DNA of 64,000 bases from Staphylococcus equorum (GCF_029531845.1 NZ_JAMBPV010000001.1:248001-312000), one strand, 5' to 3'; numbered from the stretch's first letter, positions 9,479 to 23,591 are shown. Numbers and translations are program-made. Notes: generated by a model not told the origin, from the sequence alone.

Positions 9479-12184
9479 TTATTCTTCTTCATTGTCGTCG
9501 CTATCCGCATTGTCGATATCTTCGTTAACACGATTCATAAAGTCTTCTCTTACTTCTTTACGGTCATCTTCTTCAGAGTTGTCATCTTCAACTTCTGTAT
9601 GGATACCATTGCCTGGTGTGTTATCTTCTACAACTGCTTCATTATTGGATGACGTGTCTTGTGTTTCAGAATCCGTTGTTTGAGCATTTGTTAAACCTAA
9701 TTCATTTGTTTCAGATTCTTCAGTTGCTTCAACTTCTTCTTCCTCTTCTTCGTCTACTATAGCTACAGTAGATACAAAATGATTATCATCTAATTTGATT
9801 AATCTCACACCTTGGGCTGCACGTCCATTTTGTGAAATATCATCTACATCGATACGAATAATAACACCAGAATTTGTTACAACCATCAAGTCTTCTTCTC
9901 CTGTGACTGATGTTATACAAACAATGTTACCATTACGCTCAGTAATCGTAGCAGTCTTAATACCTTTACCGCCACGGTTTGATAATCTGTAATCCCCTAC
10001 AGGTGTACGTTTACCGTAACCATTTTCAGTAACTACTAGGATTTCATCATCTTGTTCCGCTTTAGTAACATCTAAGCCGACAACTTTATCGCCTTCTCTA
10101 AGCGTTATACCTTTCACACCTGCTGCCGTACGACCAAGTGGACGTAATGCAGTTTCATGGAAACGAATTAATGATGCATGTGCAGTACCAATAAGAATGT
10201 CAGTTTCACCATCTGTGAGACGTACTGCAATCAGTTCATCATCCTCTTTAAAGTTGATAGCAATCTTACCGTTTCTATTTATATGTGAGAAGTTGCTTAA
10301 CGCAGAACGCTTAACTCTACCTTTTAGCGTGGCAAATACAAGGTAATTTTCTTCACTTTCTAAATCTTTAACGGCAATCATTGTACTGATTGATTCATCA
10401 CTATCTAGCTCTATGGCATTGACTACTGGAATACCTTTAGACTGACGTGAGAGTTCTGGAACTTCGTAACCTTTAAGTTTGTAGACACGGCCTTTATTCG
10501 TAAAGAATAAAACGTGATCATGTGTGCTCAACGTTACAAGTTGACTAACGAAGTCTTCTTCAAGTGTGTTCATACCTTGTACACCACGACCACCACGATG
10601 TTGTGATCTATATGTTGAAACAGGTAAGCGTTTAATATAGTTATTATGACTTAATGTAATAACAATTTGTTCTTCAGGAATTAAGTCTTCATCTTCAATG
10701 TTATCTAAGCCGCCAAGCTGAATTTCAGTCTTACGTTCATCTCCAAAACGGTCACGCACATCAATCAGTTCATCACGCACGATTTGTAAAAGTTTTTCTT
10801 CATCAGCAAGAATTGCTTTTAACTCTTCAATATAAGCAATTAAATCATTGTATTCTGATTCAATCTTATCGCGTTCTAAACCAGTTAAACGTCTTAAACG
10901 CATATCTAAAATCGCTTGAGCTTGACGTTCAGTTAACTTAAATTGCTCTTGTAAGCTTGTCATCGCAATTTTGTCGTTATCTGATTCACGTATCACTCTA
11001 ATGATTTCATCAATATGATCTAGTGCAATTCTTAAACCTTCTAAAATATGTGCACGGTCTAATGCTTTTTTCAAGTTGTATTCAGTACGTCTTCTTACAA
11101 CTATTTTTTGGTGATCTAAGTATTCAACCAATGCTTCTTTAAGTGTGATAAGTCTTGGTCTACCATTTACCAATGCAATCATGTTTACACCAAATGATGT
11201 TTGTAATGGTGTTTGTTTATACAAGTTATTTAAAACAACACTTGCGTTTGCGTCTTTACGAACATCAATTACGACACGTACACCTGTACGTAAACTTGTT
11301 TCATCACGTAAATCTGTAATACCTTCTATTTTTTTATCGCGAGCTAATTCAGCGATTTTTTCAATCATACGCGATTTATTGACTTGATAAGGTACTTCAG
11401 TCACTACGATACGTTGACGTCCGCCACCGCGCTCTTCTATTTCAGCACGAGAACGCATTATAACTGAACCACGTCCAGTTTCAAATGCACGACGGATGCC
11501 ACTTTTACCTAGAATTAAAGCACCTGTAGGGAAATCAGGCCCTTGCACATCTTCCATTAATTCAGAAATAGTGATGTCAGGGTTATAACTTAAACTTAAT
11601 ACGCCGTTAATAACTTCTGTTAAGTTATGCGGTGGAATATTAGTAGCCATACCAACAGCGATACCCGAAGCACCGTTAACTAATAAGTTCGGGAACCTTG
11701 ATGGTAAGACTGACGGCTCTCTTTCATTACCATCATAGTTATCTATGAAATCAATTGTATTTTTGTTAAGGTCTCTCAACATTTCAAGCGTGATCTTAGA
11801 CATACGTGCTTCTGTATAACGCATCGCAGCAGCGCCATCGCCATCCATTGAACCAAAGTTACCTTGACCATCAATTAAAGGATATCGATAGCTGAAGTCC
11901 TGTGCCATTCTTACCATTGCTTCATAAATCGATGAGTCACCATGCGGGTGATATTTACCCATTACGTCCCCAACAATACGTGCAGACTTTTTATATGATT
12001 TGTCAGGTGTCATACCTTGTTCATGTAATCCGTATAATATACGTCGATGTACTGGTTTTAATCCATCTCTAACGTCTGGCAAAGCACGTGAGACAATAAC
12101 GCTCATCGCATAATCTAAGAACGATTCGCGCATTTCATTGGTTATATTTCGTTCATTAATTCTTGATTCAGGTAGTTCAGCCAT
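9479..12184 (-). CDS. gyrA: DNA gyrase subunit A
   Basis: The breakage-reunion subunit that, with GyrB, introduces negative supercoils. The 901-residue protein starts [14 protein letters not shown] as in S. aureus; the ATG at 12182-12184 has GGAGG upstream. Catalytic Tyr123 lies in AAAMRYTEA. The quinolone-resistance region reads [12 protein letters not shown] with Ser84, Ser85 and Glu88, the susceptible type. Beta-pinwheel repeats follow, including the GyrA box [10 protein letters not shown]. The C-terminus is a long acidic Asp/Glu tail of roughly 100 residues, normal for the genus. It follows gyrB by 35 bp. Confidence 0.98.
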   Translation of the reverse strand: MAELPESRINERNITNEMRESFLDYAMSVIVSRALPDVRDGLKPVHRRILYGLHEQGMTPDKSYKKSARIVGDVMGKYHPHGDSSIYEAMVRMAQDFSYRYPLIDGQGNFGSMDGDGAAAMRYTEARMSKITLEMLRDLNKNTIDFIDNYDGNEREPSVLPSRFPNLLVNGASGIAVGMATNIPPHNLTEVINGVLSLSYNPDITISELMEDVQGPDFPTGALILGKSGIRRAFETGRGSVIMRSRAEIEERGGGRQRIVVTEVPYQVNKSRMIEKIAELARDKKIEGITDLRDETSLRTGVRVVIDVRKDANASVVLNNLYKQTPLQTSFGVNMIALVNGRPRLITLKEALVEYLDHQKIVVRRRTEYNLKKALDRAHILEGLRIALDHIDEIIRVIRESDNDKIAMTSLQEQFKLTERQAQAILDMRLRRLTGLERDKIESEYNDLIAYIEELKAILADEEKLLQIVRDELIDVRDRFGDERKTEIQLGGLDNIEDEDLIPEEQIVITLSHNNYIKRLPVSTYRSQHRGGRGVQGMNTLEEDFVSQLVTLSTHDHVLFFTNKGRVYKLKGYEVPELSRQSKGIPVVNAIELDSDESISTMIAVKDLESEENYLVFATLKGRVKRSALSNFSHINRNGKIAINFKEDDELIAVRLTDGETDILIGTAHASLIRFHETALRPLGRTAAGVKGITLREGDKVVGLDVTKAEQDDEILVVTENGYGKRTPVGDYRLSNRGGKGIKTATITERNGNIVCITSVTGEEDLMVVTNSGVIIRIDVDDISQNGRAAQGVRLIKLDDNHFVSTVAIVDEEEEEEVEATEESETNELGLTNAQTTDSETQDTSSNNEAVVEDNTPGNGIHTEVEDDNSEEDDRKEVREDFMNRVNEDIDNADSDDNEEE

Positions 12185-12219
12185 CAAGATATCCTCCTTC
12201 AAAAATTCAGTTCATTGTA

Positions 12220-14160
<1,941 letters not shown>

Positions 14161-14163
14161 CTA

Positions 14164-15279
14164 TTACTTTATAATTTCGCCTTGGTTAACGCGATAAAGT
14201 TTAGCGTTCTTCATAATTTCATGCTCTATACCGTCGACTGATGTTGTAGTGACAAAAGTCTGCACTTTATGTTGAATTGTGCTTAATAAATGAGACTGAC
14301 GTGAATCATCTAATTCACTTAATACATCATCTAGCAATAAGATAGGGTACTCTCCTACTTCGATATTCATTAACTCGATTTCTGCGAGTTTTATCGATAA
14401 AGCTGTAGTCCGTTGTTGGCCTTGAGAGCCATACGTCTGAGCATCCATACCATTTACATTGAAACCTAAATCATCTCTGTGAGGACCGTATAAACAAACG
14501 CCTCTATCTTTCTCACGTTCCATATTGTCATTGAGTAAAGTTAAGACTTCTTCTAAGCGTTCTGTCTCACTTTTCTCTTCATCGTCGAGTCTTATACTAG
14601 GCAAATATTTTAATGACAACGTCTCACGTTCGTCCGTTATCCCAGAATGGATAGGCTTAGCTAGTGATTCAAGTTCTTTAATAAAATGTTCACGTCTGAG
14701 CGTAATTTTGAGTGCATATTCTGCAAATTGTTGATTTAAGACATCTAGCATTGTGCTGTCTGTCTTTTGACCATATTGCAGCTGCTTCAAATAATTATTC
14801 TTTTGTTTTAAAATCCGCTGGTACTGGGACAAATCATTTAAGTATACTGCAGAAATTTGCCCAAGCTCCATATCTATAAATCTGCGTCTAATTTGTGGTG
14901 ACCCTTTGACAATATTTAAATCTTCAGGCGCAAACAATACGACGTTCAAGTGACCAATGTATTGAGTCAGTCTACTTTGTTCCAAGTGATTAATTTTAAC
15001 TTGCTTACCCTTTTTGGTTATAAACATCGTTAAAGGCATTTCACCGTATCTATAACTAAGTTCACCTTCTATTTTAGCATAGTCCATACCGAAACGTATA
15101 AGTTCCTTATCGTTGGACGTTCTATGACTTTTAGCCAACGCTAATGTATAAATGGATTCAAGAAGGTTTGTCTTCCCTTGTGCATTCTCACCAATCAATA
15201 TATTGACCTCTGGATGACAATTAAGGGTAACTGAATCATAGTTACGATAATTTTCTATCTGGAGTGTCTTTAATCTCAT
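14164..15279 (-). CDS. recF: RecF, DNA repair and replication ATPase
   Basis: Helps load RecA at single-strand gaps and restart replication. The 371-residue SMC-like ATPase shows Walker [10 protein letters not shown] at residues 30-38, the ABC signature region [18 protein letters not shown], and Walker [12 protein letters not shown]. The ATG overlaps the yaaA stop by four bases (ATGA), so the two are coupled; gyrB follows within about 6 bp. Confidence 0.97.
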   Translation of the reverse strand: MRLKTLQIENYRNYDSVTLNCHPEVNILIGENAQGKTNLLESIYTLALAKSHRTSNDKELIRFGMDYAKIEGELSYRYGEMPLTMFITKKGKQVKINHLEQSRLTQYIGHLNVVLFAPEDLNIVKGSPQIRRRFIDMELGQISAVYLNDLSQYQRILKQKNNYLKQLQYGQKTDSTMLDVLNQQFAEYALKITLRREHFIKELESLAKPIHSGITDERETLSLKYLPSIRLDDEEKSETERLEEVLTLLNDNMEREKDRGVCLYGPHRDDLGFNVNGMDAQTYGSQGQQRTTALSIKLAEIELMNIEVGEYPILLLDDVLSELDDSRQSHLLSTIQHKVQTFVTTTSVDGIEHEIMKNAKLYRVNQGEIIK

Positions 15280-15509
15280 TCTTCACCTTGTTGTAAAATA
15301 ACAAATGAACCGACTTCTGGTATGACAATGCTATCTTGATGGTTTAACTTTTTACCACGACGTGTTTCACGTTCATCATTTATCAAGACATCAAAATCTT
15401 GTAAGAACCATTTTGCTTGTCCACCAGATTCGATAATACCTTCTGTCTTTAGAAATTGCCCTAAAGTAATGTCTCCATCAACGATTACCTCTTCAACCAA
15501 ATCAATCAC
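15276..15509 (-). CDS. yaaA: YaaA, S4-domain RNA-binding protein
   Basis: Small protein of at most 77 residues with an S4-like fold ([20 protein letters not shown] ... [15 protein letters not shown]). It belongs to the YaaA family found between dnaN and recF in Firmicutes, and a ribosome-assembly role has been proposed for the family. The start is ambiguous: GTG at 15507-15509 overlaps its own GGAG, and TTG at about 15500 (MVEEVIVDG) is also possible. Confidence 0.9.
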   Translation of the reverse strand: MIDLVEEVIVDGDITLGQFLKTEGIIESGGQAKWFLQDFDVLINDERETRRGKKLNHQDSIVIPEVGSFVILQQGEE

Positions 15510-15985
15510 TCCGTTTCTTTTAAGCTCACTAATATATTATACCTTTTTTCACGAAAAATTTCATGCAAAATACAGTGTGGAAGCGCATTCTTCCAACTAA
15601 TTTTTACTTATTTTTAATAATTATCTACAAAGCCCTTTATAGCGATTGTTTTACACGTAATATTATATCAAATTTTAAGTGATTTTATTCCATCTTTTTG
15701 ATTCTCTGTTAGTAAATTTCAAATTTGATACGAAATCAGATACGCATTTTTGATGTGTAAGATTTTAAATGGCATTTAAAGCGTGTTTTAGACGTGTTTT
15801 AAAATTCCATGAAAATACCCTAACAATTAACAATAAATGCTTATATTTAATCGCTCAGTGCCTTTAAAAATGAAATATAACGCTTAAAATAGTTCTGAAA
15901 TTTGCGCTTGTCTTAAAAATGCTCCTGCTTTATTTATATACACGCATATAGACTAACGATTACTTTTGAATTAAAAAATAAAAGA
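15510..15985. other. Long dnaN-yaaA intergenic region
   Basis: About 480 bp of AT-rich DNA without a convincing open frame. It must hold the promoter for yaaA-recF-gyrB-gyrA. A short tandem-like repeat (GCGTGTTTTA then GACGTGTTTTA, 15781-15800) is visible, but no recognisable operator. The dnaN terminator lies at its distal end. Confidence 0.4.
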
Positions 15986-16016
15986 AAAACCCCAGACAAA
16001 ATAGATTGTCTAGGGA
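15980..16016 (-). terminator. Terminator downstream of dnaN
   Basis: On the minus strand CCCTAGACAA pairs with TTGTCTGGGG, followed by a T-rich run. It lies 15 bp past the dnaN stop. Confidence 0.85.
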
Positions 16017-16030
16017 TAAATTATTAAATT

Positions 16031-17161
16031 CTAATATGTTCTGATTGGTAAAATTAATTGTGTTACCGAATCATCGTCTTTTGGTTTTAAAATAAATGGT
16101 TTCATTGTGCCAAAGAATTCTATTTCTACTTCGTCATTATCGATTGCTTTCAATGCATCCATCATATATTTTGAGTTGAATGAAATCTTCAAGTTGCCAC
16201 CATCAACGTTACTAGCTTTAACGTCTTCATTTACGGTACCAATTTCAGGAGATGTTGAAGATAACTCTACTAATTCATTACCAGTACTTAATTTAATAAC
16301 GTTATTACCACCTTCACGTGCTAATAGTGATGCACGATCGATTGCATGATAGAATTCACCGTTATTAATGCCCAATTTAATTTCGTAATTCTCTGGGAAT
16401 AAACGAGATGTATCAGGATAATGCCCTTCTAATAAGCGTGAAATAAAGTTCACATTACCAACTTTGAATAGCACTTGATTTGATGCAAAGAAGATATCAA
16501 TCTCTTCTTCACTATCTGTCATTATTTTATTTAACTCAGATAATGCCTTACCTGGAATGATGACATTTTTATTTTCAGACTCGTCTTCTAATGCCACTTT
16601 TCTTACGGCCAAGCGGTGCGAATCAGTAGCTGTGCATATTAATTCATTATCTTGTATAAGCCAGTTGACACCAGTCAGTACCGGGCGTGTTTCTGAGGTG
16701 GACACTGCAAAATTCGTTTGTGCTATCACGTTTTTAAGTACTTTTACAGATAATTGAATCGCATCATCACGAGAAACTTGTGGTAGTAATGGATATTGAT
16801 CTGGATCTAAACCACTTAAGTTAAATTCAGAATGACCTGAAGTAATTAACGTTTGAAATTGTTCATTTGTAGAAAGTTTTACTTCTTTACCAGGTAACTT
16901 TTTAATAATATCTACGAAGAAACGACCAGGGAGTACAACTGATCCAGTTTCTGCAACTTCTATAATGTCTTCACCATCAACTTGTTTAGGTATAGTGATT
17001 TCGATAGATATTTCTGAGTCAGAACCAGTAAGTATCACTTCGTTGTTTTTAACTTCAATTTTTATACCAGTTAATATAGGTAATGTAGTTCTTGGTGAGA
17101 TGGCTTTTAATGTGTCATTTAATTGAGCAATAAAATAATCTCTTCTTATTGTGAATTCCAT
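16031..17161 (-). CDS. dnaN: DNA polymerase III beta subunit (sliding clamp)
   Basis: Processivity clamp of the replicative polymerase, a ring dimer around DNA. The 376-residue protein begins MEFTIRRDYFIAQLN and ends in TQLILPIRTY, typical of DnaN, with three repeated clamp domains. The ATG at 17161 is preceded by GGAAGGAG. It is separated from dnaA by 247 bp that contain DnaA boxes. Confidence 0.97.
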   Translation of the reverse strand: MEFTIRRDYFIAQLNDTLKAISPRTTLPILTGIKIEVKNNEVILTGSDSEISIEITIPKQVDGEDIIEVAETGSVVLPGRFFVDIIKKLPGKEVKLSTNEQFQTLITSGHSEFNLSGLDPDQYPLLPQVSRDDAIQLSVKVLKNVIAQTNFAVSTSETRPVLTGVNWLIQDNELICTATDSHRLAVRKVALEDESENKNVIIPGKALSELNKIMTDSEEEIDIFFASNQVLFKVGNVNFISRLLEGHYPDTSRLFPENYEIKLGINNGEFYHAIDRASLLAREGGNNVIKLSTGNELVELSSTSPEIGTVNEDVKASNVDGGNLKISFNSKYMMDALKAIDNDEVEIEFFGTMKPFILKPKDDDSVTQLILPIRTY

Positions 17162-17234
17162 CTAATTTTCAAACTCCTTCCAGTCGTTTATATATAAATT
17201 ATATAGGTTTTAAAACAGTAGTAATAGTAGTAGG

Positions 17235-17340
17235 GCTTGTGGATTAGGGGATAACCCAAGCTAATTCAGATATGACATCATTTAACGACTGTGGATAACT
17301 TGTGCACAGTGTGTATGACTTTTACACATTATCCACAATC
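17235..17340. other. DnaA box cluster between dnaA and dnaN (oriC, dnaN side)
   Basis: Two perfect DnaA boxes (TGTGGATAA at 17290-17298, TTATCCACA at 17329-17337) and a one-mismatch box (TGTGGATTA at 17239-17247) lie here with AT-rich DNA. In Firmicutes the unwinding element lies on this side of dnaA. Together with the cluster upstream of dnaA it forms a bipartite origin. Confidence 0.8.
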
Positions 17341-17408
17341 ACCAAAATTCAGCGCTAATAAGTTATTCCTCAATTTTCCCACAATTAATCTGTTATAGTA
17401 CAGTTTTT

Positions 17409-18776
17409 TTATTGATTTCTAATTTCTTTTTCTAAATTTTCCAGTTCTTGTTTAAAAGTTGGATCACTACTTACTTCTTTTGCTATTTTTTCATGCGCAT
17501 GGATAACAGTCGTATGATCACGGCCACCAAACTCTTCACCAATTTTAGGTAATGAGAAATCAGTTAGCTCACGTGATAAGTACATTGCAATTTGGCGCGG
17601 ATAGGCAATCGATTTTGTACGTTTTTTAGCACTAAAATCTTCAATTCTCACGCTGTAATATTGTCCAACTATCTTTTGAATATCCTGAATCGTAATTTTT
17701 TTCGATTTTGGTGCTTGAATAATATCTTTTAACGCTGCAGCAGTTAATTCAGTCGTAATTGGTTGGCCTTGAAGTTTAGAAAATGCTAATACACGAGTGA
17801 GTGCACCTTCAAGTTCACGAATATTGGACTGGATTTGATTAGCAATATAAGTTAATGCTTCAGTTGGAATATTTAAATTTTCTTCTCCAATTTTTTTCTG
17901 CAAAATAGCCATTCTTGTCTCGTAATCAGGAGGTGTAATATCAACGATTAACCCCCATTCAAAGCGAGAACGTAAACGATCTTCTAATTTAGCAATTTCT
18001 TTCGGTGGTCTATCACTCGAAATAACAATTTGTTTGTTTGCTTGATGTAACTCATTAAAAGTATGGAAGAATTCTTCTTGTGTTTGCTCTTTATTTTGGA
18101 TGAATTGAATATCATCTATTAATAAAACATCAATATTACGGTATTTTTCTCTAAAACGCTCAGTTTTATTATCACGAATAGATTTAATAAATTCATTAGT
18201 GAATTTCTCACTAGACGTGTAAATAACTTTAGCATCAGGGTTGTTTTCTAATACATAATGACCAATTGCATGCATTAGATGCGTTTTTCCTAAACCAACG
18301 CCACCATAAATAAAGAGCGGGTTATAGGCTTGAGCAGGTGCTTCGGCAACAGCGAGACTTGCTGCATGAGGAAATCTATTGCCAGGCCCGATCACGAAAG
18401 TATCAAAAGTATTGTGTGTGTTGAATTGTTCGCCGCCGATGACAGCTTCATCTACACCCGGTGTATACTTTTTCTTTTGTGGAAGCTCTTGGCTAGCCTG
18501 TTGATTTTCACCTGATTTTAAACTTTCTAACTGATCTTCAGAATAGAAAACTGGCATAATTTCATGACCGATTGCCTCATATAATGCAGTTTGAATAATT
18601 TCAACATAATGCGTTTTTAACCAATTGGCAACAAATGGATCATCGATAACAACAATGGCTTCATCATTTTGCAATGAGTAAAGCTTAGTATCTTTAAGGA
18701 AAGTTTGATAGCTAGGATAACTTACTTTCTCTTGAGCCAAGGTTAGGACTTTTTCCCAAATTTCTTTTTCTGACAT
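17409..18776 (-). CDS. dnaA: Chromosomal replication initiator DnaA
   Basis: AAA+ ATPase that binds DnaA boxes and opens the origin. The 455-residue protein has the N-terminal DnaB-contact domain, a variable linker (about 85-120), the AAA+ domain with [10 protein letters not shown] and LLIDDIQF, and the C-terminal DNA-binding signature [15 protein letters not shown]. The ATG at 18774-18776 ([10 protein letters not shown]) was chosen over an upstream TTG because the TTG lies inside the GGAG ribosome site. DnaA boxes upstream suggest autoregulation. Confidence 0.98.
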   Translation of the reverse strand: MSEKEIWEKVLTLAQEKVSYPSYQTFLKDTKLYSLQNDEAIVVIDDPFVANWLKTHYVEIIQTALYEAIGHEIMPVFYSEDQLESLKSGENQQASQELPQKKKYTPGVDEAVIGGEQFNTHNTFDTFVIGPGNRFPHAASLAVAEAPAQAYNPLFIYGGVGLGKTHLMHAIGHYVLENNPDAKVIYTSSEKFTNEFIKSIRDNKTERFREKYRNIDVLLIDDIQFIQNKEQTQEEFFHTFNELHQANKQIVISSDRPPKEIAKLEDRLRSRFEWGLIVDITPPDYETRMAILQKKIGEENLNIPTEALTYIANQIQSNIRELEGALTRVLAFSKLQGQPITTELTAAALKDIIQAPKSKKITIQDIQKIVGQYYSVRIEDFSAKKRTKSIAYPRQIAMYLSRELTDFSLPKIGEEFGGRDHTTVIHAHEKIAKEVSSDPTFKQELENLEKEIRNQ

Positions 18777-18804
18777 ATGAATAAACTCCAACTTTCATAA
18801 ATTT

Positions 18805-19120
18805 TAAAAGTTATACACAAAAACAACAGGCATAAATAAAACTAATCACAGCGTGTTGATAATTATCCACAAGTTACACACAATCAGTGGATAACTATTT
18901 ATTGGCTATGATTTATACACAGCTGTTTAGTATATAATTCAATAAATTAAACCCTGTATCTATCAATATTTACATGACTTATCCACACAATTATACTTTT
19001 TAACAATGACCAATGTCAAATGGCTGTGAATATGTTGTTAAAACGTAGATGAACTTGTTAATAACATATGTATTATCCACAAAAACAGAAAACGCAACTG
19101 TGCATAAGTGGATAACTTTG
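18805..19120. other. oriC, DnaA box array upstream of dnaA
   Basis: At least eight DnaA boxes matching TTATNCACA or one mismatch, on both strands: 18811-18819, 18863-18871, 18886-18894 (reverse), 18913-18921, 18979-18987, 19073-19081, 19099-19107 (reverse), 19107-19115 (reverse). The density, AT-richness and position between dnaA and rpmH identify the replication origin. Weaker matches occur at 18854 and 18874. Confidence 0.93.
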
Positions 19121-19511
19121 AGGAATAAACAGTATAGCAAAAATATAAGCATTTGTGAGCTTGGGAAATAATTTATAAAAATTGTATGGAAAATGTATAA
19201 CGAAAAATGAAGAATAATACGGATTATTTTTTAGATAGCAATGTTTCTACTATAATAGGGGAAGATAGGAAATTTATAATTCAATACTTCCTTATATGCA
19301 ATTAAATTTGGAAGTAATTTTTATTTGCCTATAAATTGGAAAGACTCAAATTGATGCTTGCTTTATAAAATATATTTTGTTATATTGTAGAAGTTGCTTG
19401 AATTATGACTAGAAATTAATAACAGTTAAATCAAGACTTAAGAGCAGAAGCGTATATTAATTTATCTATTATAATAGTTAGATAACCGAATAAAGATGGA
19501 GGTGTTTTTGC
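19121..19511. other. oriC-rpmH intergenic region
   Basis: Nearly 400 bp of AT-rich DNA. An imperfect palindrome at 19463-19485 (TTATCTA ... TTAGATAA) encloses a TATAAT at 19470-19475, a candidate -10 for rpmH without an obvious -35. No coding frame was recognised. Confidence 0.4.
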
Positions 19512-19649
19512 ATGGTAAAACGTACTTATCAACCAAATAAACGTAAACATAGTAAAGTTCATGGTTTCAGAAAACGCATGAGCACAAAAAATGGTCGTAA
19601 AGTTTTGGCGCGTCGTCGTCGTAAAGGCCGTAAAGTACTATCAGCATAA
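19512..19649 (+). CDS. rpmH: 50S ribosomal protein L34
   Basis: A 45-residue, very basic protein beginning [19 protein letters not shown] and ending RKGRKVLSA, the standard L34 sequence and length. AAGATGGAGGTG upstream supplies the ribosome site. It is the first gene on the plus-strand side of oriC and is followed by a terminator. Confidence 0.98.
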
Positions 19650-19680
19650 GATCACTGACTCATCAGTGGTCTTTTTTTTG
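19649..19680 (+). terminator. Terminator after rpmH
   Basis: AGATCACTGA pairs with TCAGTGGTCT around a four-base loop, followed by eight T residues, starting at the rpmH stop codon. Confidence 0.9.
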
Positions 19681-19806
19681 GTTTTAATGAAGGAAAATGG
19701 CAGGAAATTACGTTAATTTTCGTTAGCAATTTAAGAAAATTAATGATATAGATTAAACATATATTTAAAACATAATACATCTAATGAAGAGATAAGTGAG
19801 TGATGG

Positions 19807-20154
19807 TTGGTGGAAAAAGCGTATCGAATTAAAAAAAATGGTGATTTTCAATTTATTTATAAAAAAGGGAAATCAGTCGCTAACAGACAATTTGTAGTAT
19901 ACACAAAACCCAACAAAAATTTAGAGCATTTTCGCTTAGGTATAAGCGTTTCTAAAAAAATAGGTAATGCCGTGGTCAGAAACCGTATTAAAAGAGCTAT
20001 TCGTGAAAACTTCAAAGTACATAAAGAAGATATGCTACCATTAGACATTGTGGTAATAGCGAGGAAGCCAGCTAAAGATATGGATACGCTACAAATTCAA
20101 GCAAGCCTTGAACATGTGCTGAAAATAGCAAAGGCTTTTAATAAGCGCATCTAA
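19807..20154 (+). CDS. rnpA: Ribonuclease P protein component
   Basis: Basic protein that assists the RNase P RNA in trimming tRNA 5' leaders. About 115 residues; the family signature RNRIKRAIRENF is present, preceded by FRLGISVSKKIGNAV. The frame opens with TTG (19807) followed directly by GTG (19810); either may be used and both give a normal-length protein starting (M/V)VEKAYRIKK. It lies between rpmH and mnmE; yidC and jag are not here, as usual in staphylococci. Confidence 0.96.
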   Translation: MVEKAYRIKKNGDFQFIYKKGKSVANRQFVVYTKPNKNLEHFRLGISVSKKIGNAVVRNRIKRAIRENFKVHKEDMLPLDIVVIARKPAKDMDTLQIQASLEHVLKIAKAFNKRI

Positions 20155-20187
20155 GTAGGGGAGGGGAAGTAAATATTTAGACTACCG

Positions 20188-20233
20188 TTAGTCTAACCTC
20201 ACACAACCCTAAGACTAACCGTGTATTTTTTCA
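20188..20233 (+). terminator. Probable terminator after rnpA
   Basis: GTTAGTCT and AGACTAAC form a perfect 8-bp stem with a 17-base loop, followed by CGTGTATTTTTTC. The long loop lowers certainty. Confidence 0.5.
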
Positions 20234-20250
20234 ATCAAGATGTTCGCTTT

Positions 20251-20280
20251 TTGATAGGAAACTCTTTACAATATTATAAT
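20251..20280 (+). promoter_or_regulatory. Sigma-A promoter of mnmE operon
   Basis: TTGATA at 20251-20256, 18-base spacer, TATAAT at 20275-20280, 33 bp before the mnmE start. Confidence 0.75.
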
Positions 20281-20313
20281 GATAAAATTTAGACAATAAA
20301 GGAGGCGAGATGG

Positions 20314-21696
20314 ATGATGGATTTAGATACAATAACGAGTATATCCACGCCGATGGGCGAAGGTGCGATAGGTATCGTACGTTTATCTGGTGCTGATGCA
20401 GTCAATGTTGCTGACAAGTTATTTAAAGGAAAACAAGAACTTGCAGATGTAACATCTCATACAATTAACTATGGTCATATTATTGACCCGGAATCAGAAG
20501 AAGTTATAGAGGAAGTAATGGTTTCTGTGCTACGTGCACCGAAGACTTTTACGCGTGAAGATATTGTTGAAATCAACTGTCACGGTGGTATTTTAACAAT
20601 TAATAGAGTGCTTGAATTAACGATGAGTAATGGAGCACGTATGGCTGAACCAGGGGAATTTACTAAACGTGCATTCTTAAATGGACGTATTGATTTATCC
20701 CAAGCGGAAGCAGTGATGGATTTTATTCGTTCTAAAACCGATCGTGCATCAAAAGTTGCAATGAATCAAATAGAAGGCCGTTTGAGTGATATGATTAAGC
20801 GACAGCGACAATCCATTCTCGAAATCCTTGCACAAGTCGAAGTTAATATAGATTACCCAGAATATGATGATGTAGAAGACGCTACTACAGAATTTTTACT
20901 AGGCAAATCAAATGAAATTAAAGCAGAGATTAATAAATTATTAGAAACTGGTACGCAAGGTAAGATTATGAGGGAAGGCTTATCTACAGTCATCGTTGGT
21001 AGGCCTAATGTTGGTAAATCTTCAATGCTGAATAATCTAATCCAAGATAATAAAGCAATCGTTACAGAAGTGCCAGGAACAACACGAGATACATTAGAAG
21101 AATACGTTAACGTTCGAGGCGTACCATTAAGGTTAGTAGACACAGCAGGTATTCGTGAAACCGAGGATATTGTAGAACGTATAGGTGTTGAACGTTCTCG
21201 AAAAGCATTAGGTGAGGCAGACTTAATCTTATTTGTATTAAATTATAACGAAGCGCTCTCTGAAGAAGATCGTAAACTTTATGAAGTAATCAAAAATGAA
21301 GATGCAATTGTTATTGTAAATAAAATGGATTTAGACAAACAATTAGATATAGATGAAGTTAAAGAAATGGTAGGAGATATGCCCTTAATTCAAACTTCTA
21401 TGTTGAAGCAAGAAGGAATAGATCAATTAGAAATACAAATTAGAGATTTATTCTTTGGTGGCGATGTTCAAAATCAAGATATGACGTATGTATCTAATTC
21501 AAGGCATATTTCGTTGTTAAAAGAGGCTAGAAATACAATTCAAGACGCAATAGATGCTGCAGAAGCAGATATACCAATGGATATGATTCAAATTGACTTG
21601 ACGAGAACTTGGGAAATATTAGGTGAAATCATCGGAGAATCTGCAAGTGACGAATTGATAGATCAATTATTTAGTCAGTTCTGTTTAGGGAAATAA
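20314..21696 (+). CDS. mnmE: tRNA modification GTPase MnmE
   Basis: With MnmG it forms the 5-carboxymethylaminomethyl group on wobble uridine of certain tRNAs. The 460-residue protein has an N-terminal folate-binding domain, the inserted G domain ([26 protein letters not shown]) and the C-terminal motif FCLGK with its essential Cys. It starts [15 protein letters not shown]; the second ATG matches the S. aureus start. GGAGGCGAG precedes it. mnmG follows 16 bp later, so an operon is likely. Confidence 0.97.
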   Translation: MMDLDTITSISTPMGEGAIGIVRLSGADAVNVADKLFKGKQELADVTSHTINYGHIIDPESEEVIEEVMVSVLRAPKTFTREDIVEINCHGGILTINRVLELTMSNGARMAEPGEFTKRAFLNGRIDLSQAEAVMDFIRSKTDRASKVAMNQIEGRLSDMIKRQRQSILEILAQVEVNIDYPEYDDVEDATTEFLLGKSNEIKAEINKLLETGTQGKIMREGLSTVIVGRPNVGKSSMLNNLIQDNKAIVTEVPGTTRDTLEEYVNVRGVPLRLVDTAGIRETEDIVERIGVERSRKALGEADLILFVLNYNEALSEEDRKLYEVIKNEDAIVIVNKMDLDKQLDIDEVKEMVGDMPLIQTSMLKQEGIDQLEIQIRDLFFGGDVQNQDMTYVSNSRHISLLKEARNTIQDAIDAAEADIPMDMIQIDLTRTWEILGEIIGESASDELIDQLFSQFCLGK

Positions 21697-21712
21697 TAAG
21701 GAGGAAAATAGT

Positions 21713-23590
21713 ATGGCTCAAAAATATGATGTAATAGTAATAGGAGCCGGGCATGCTGGTATTGAAGCGGGACTTGCTTCAGCTCGAAGTGGTGCAAAAA
21801 CGCTTATGTTAACAATTAACTTAGATAATATCGCTTTTATGCCATGTAATCCATCAGTTGGTGGACCGGCAAAAGGAATCGTAGTGCGTGAAATAGATGC
21901 CTTAGGTGGACAAATGGCTAAAACGATTGATAAGACCCACATTCAAATGCGTATGTTGAATACGGGTAAAGGCCCCGCAGTGAGAGCATTACGTGCACAA
22001 GCAGATAAAGTATTGTATCAACAAGAAATGAAAAAAGTAATTGAAGATGAAGACAACCTTGATATTATGCAAGGCATGGTAGATGACTTAATGATTGAAG
22101 ATGATGTAATTAAAGGCGTACATACTAACATTGGAACAGAATACTGGGCAGAGGCAGTTATTATTACAACAGGTACATTTTTACGCGGTGAAATCATCTT
22201 AGGAAACATGAAATATTCAAGTGGCCCTAACCATCAATTACCATCTATTTCATTAGCTGATAATTTAAGAAATCTTGGCTTTGAAGTTGTTAGATTTAAG
22301 ACGGGTACACCACCTCGTGTAAATGCGAAAACAATTGATTATTCTAAAACTGAAATTCAACCAGGTGATGATGTAGGTAGAGCGTTTAGTTTTGAAACTA
22401 CTGAATATATCTTAGATCAATTACCGTGTTGGTTAACATATACAAATGCTGATACACACCAAGTGATTGATGATAATTTACATCTATCAGCAATGTATTC
22501 AGGAATGATTAAAGGAACTGGTCCAAGATATTGTCCATCAATTGAAGATAAATTTGTGCGTTTCAACGATAAACCACGTCACCAATTATTCTTAGAACCA
22601 GAAGGACGTAATACGAATGAAGTTTACGTTCAAGGATTATCTACAAGTCTTCCAGAACATGTACAAAGACAAATGGTAGAGACAATCCCCGGTCTAGAAA
22701 AAGCTGACATGATGCGTGCAGGATATGCAATTGAATACGATGCGCTCGTACCTACACAATTATGGCCAACGCTTGAAACTAAAAAAATCAAAAACTTATA
22801 TACTGCTGGTCAAATCAACGGTACATCAGGTTATGAAGAAGCAGCTGGACAAGGTATTATGGCTGGTATTAATGCAGCAGCTAGAGTACAAGGTAAAGAT
22901 GAAGTTGTCTTAAGCCGTTCTGATGCATATATCGGTGTATTAATTGATGATCTTGTTACGAAAGGTACAAATGAACCTTACCGTTTATTAACATCTCGTG
23001 CAGAGTACCGTCTATTAATAAGACATGATAACGCTGATTTACGTCTAACGGATTTAGGTCATGAATTAGGAATGATTTCTGAAGAGCGTTATGCACGTTT
23101 TAATGCAAAACGCGACATGATAAAATCAGAACAAGACCGTTTAGGTAGCATCCGAGTGAAACCACATGATCGCGTTCAAGAAATTATCGAAGCACAAGGT
23201 GGTTCTCGCTTGAAAGATGGTATTTTAGCATTAGAACTATTACGCCGTCCTGAAATGACTTATGATTTAATTCTTGAAATTCTAGATGAACCACATGTAC
23301 TTCCATCAGATGTTGAAGAACAAGTAGAAATTCAAACAAAATATGAAGGCTACATCAACAAGTCATTACAACAAGTTGAAAAAGTAAAACGTATGGAAGA
23401 GAAAAAAATTCCGGAAGACTTAGATTATAGTAAAGTAGATAGTTTAGCGACGGAAGCGCGTGAAAAATTAGCAGAAGTTAAGCCATTAAACATTGCGCAA
23501 GCTTCTCGTATTTCTGGGGTGAATCCAGCTGATATCTCAATTTTACTTGTTTTTCTTGAACAAGGAAAAATCCAAAGGGTGAAAAATTAA
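21713..23590 (+). CDS. mnmG: tRNA uridine-5-carboxymethylaminomethyl synthesis enzyme MnmG
   Basis: FAD-dependent partner of MnmE. The 625-residue protein begins [20 protein letters not shown] with the dinucleotide-binding GxGxxG motif and carries the GidA signature region ([15 protein letters not shown]) and the C-terminal helical domain. AAGGAGG upstream. It is flanked by mnmE and rsmG in one operon; rsmG begins 2 bp after its stop. Confidence 0.97.
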   Translation: MAQKYDVIVIGAGHAGIEAGLASARSGAKTLMLTINLDNIAFMPCNPSVGGPAKGIVVREIDALGGQMAKTIDKTHIQMRMLNTGKGPAVRALRAQADKVLYQQEMKKVIEDEDNLDIMQGMVDDLMIEDDVIKGVHTNIGTEYWAEAVIITTGTFLRGEIILGNMKYSSGPNHQLPSISLADNLRNLGFEVVRFKTGTPPRVNAKTIDYSKTEIQPGDDVGRAFSFETTEYILDQLPCWLTYTNADTHQVIDDNLHLSAMYSGMIKGTGPRYCPSIEDKFVRFNDKPRHQLFLEPEGRNTNEVYVQGLSTSLPEHVQRQMVETIPGLEKADMMRAGYAIEYDALVPTQLWPTLETKKIKNLYTAGQINGTSGYEEAAGQGIMAGINAAARVQGKDEVVLSRSDAYIGVLIDDLVTKGTNEPYRLLTSRAEYRLLIRHDNADLRLTDLGHELGMISEERYARFNAKRDMIKSEQDRLGSIRVKPHDRVQEIIEAQGGSRLKDGILALELLRRPEMTYDLILEILDEPHVLPSDVEEQVEIQTKYEGYINKSLQQVEKVKRMEEKKIPEDLDYSKVDSLATEAREKLAEVKPLNIAQASRISGVNPADISILLVFLEQGKIQRVKN

Positions 23591-23591
23591 G

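Noticed and set aside
9479..9760. Acidic low-complexity tail of GyrA as a possible separate gene or fusion
   Set aside because: Long acidic C-terminal tails are a normal feature of staphylococcal GyrA.
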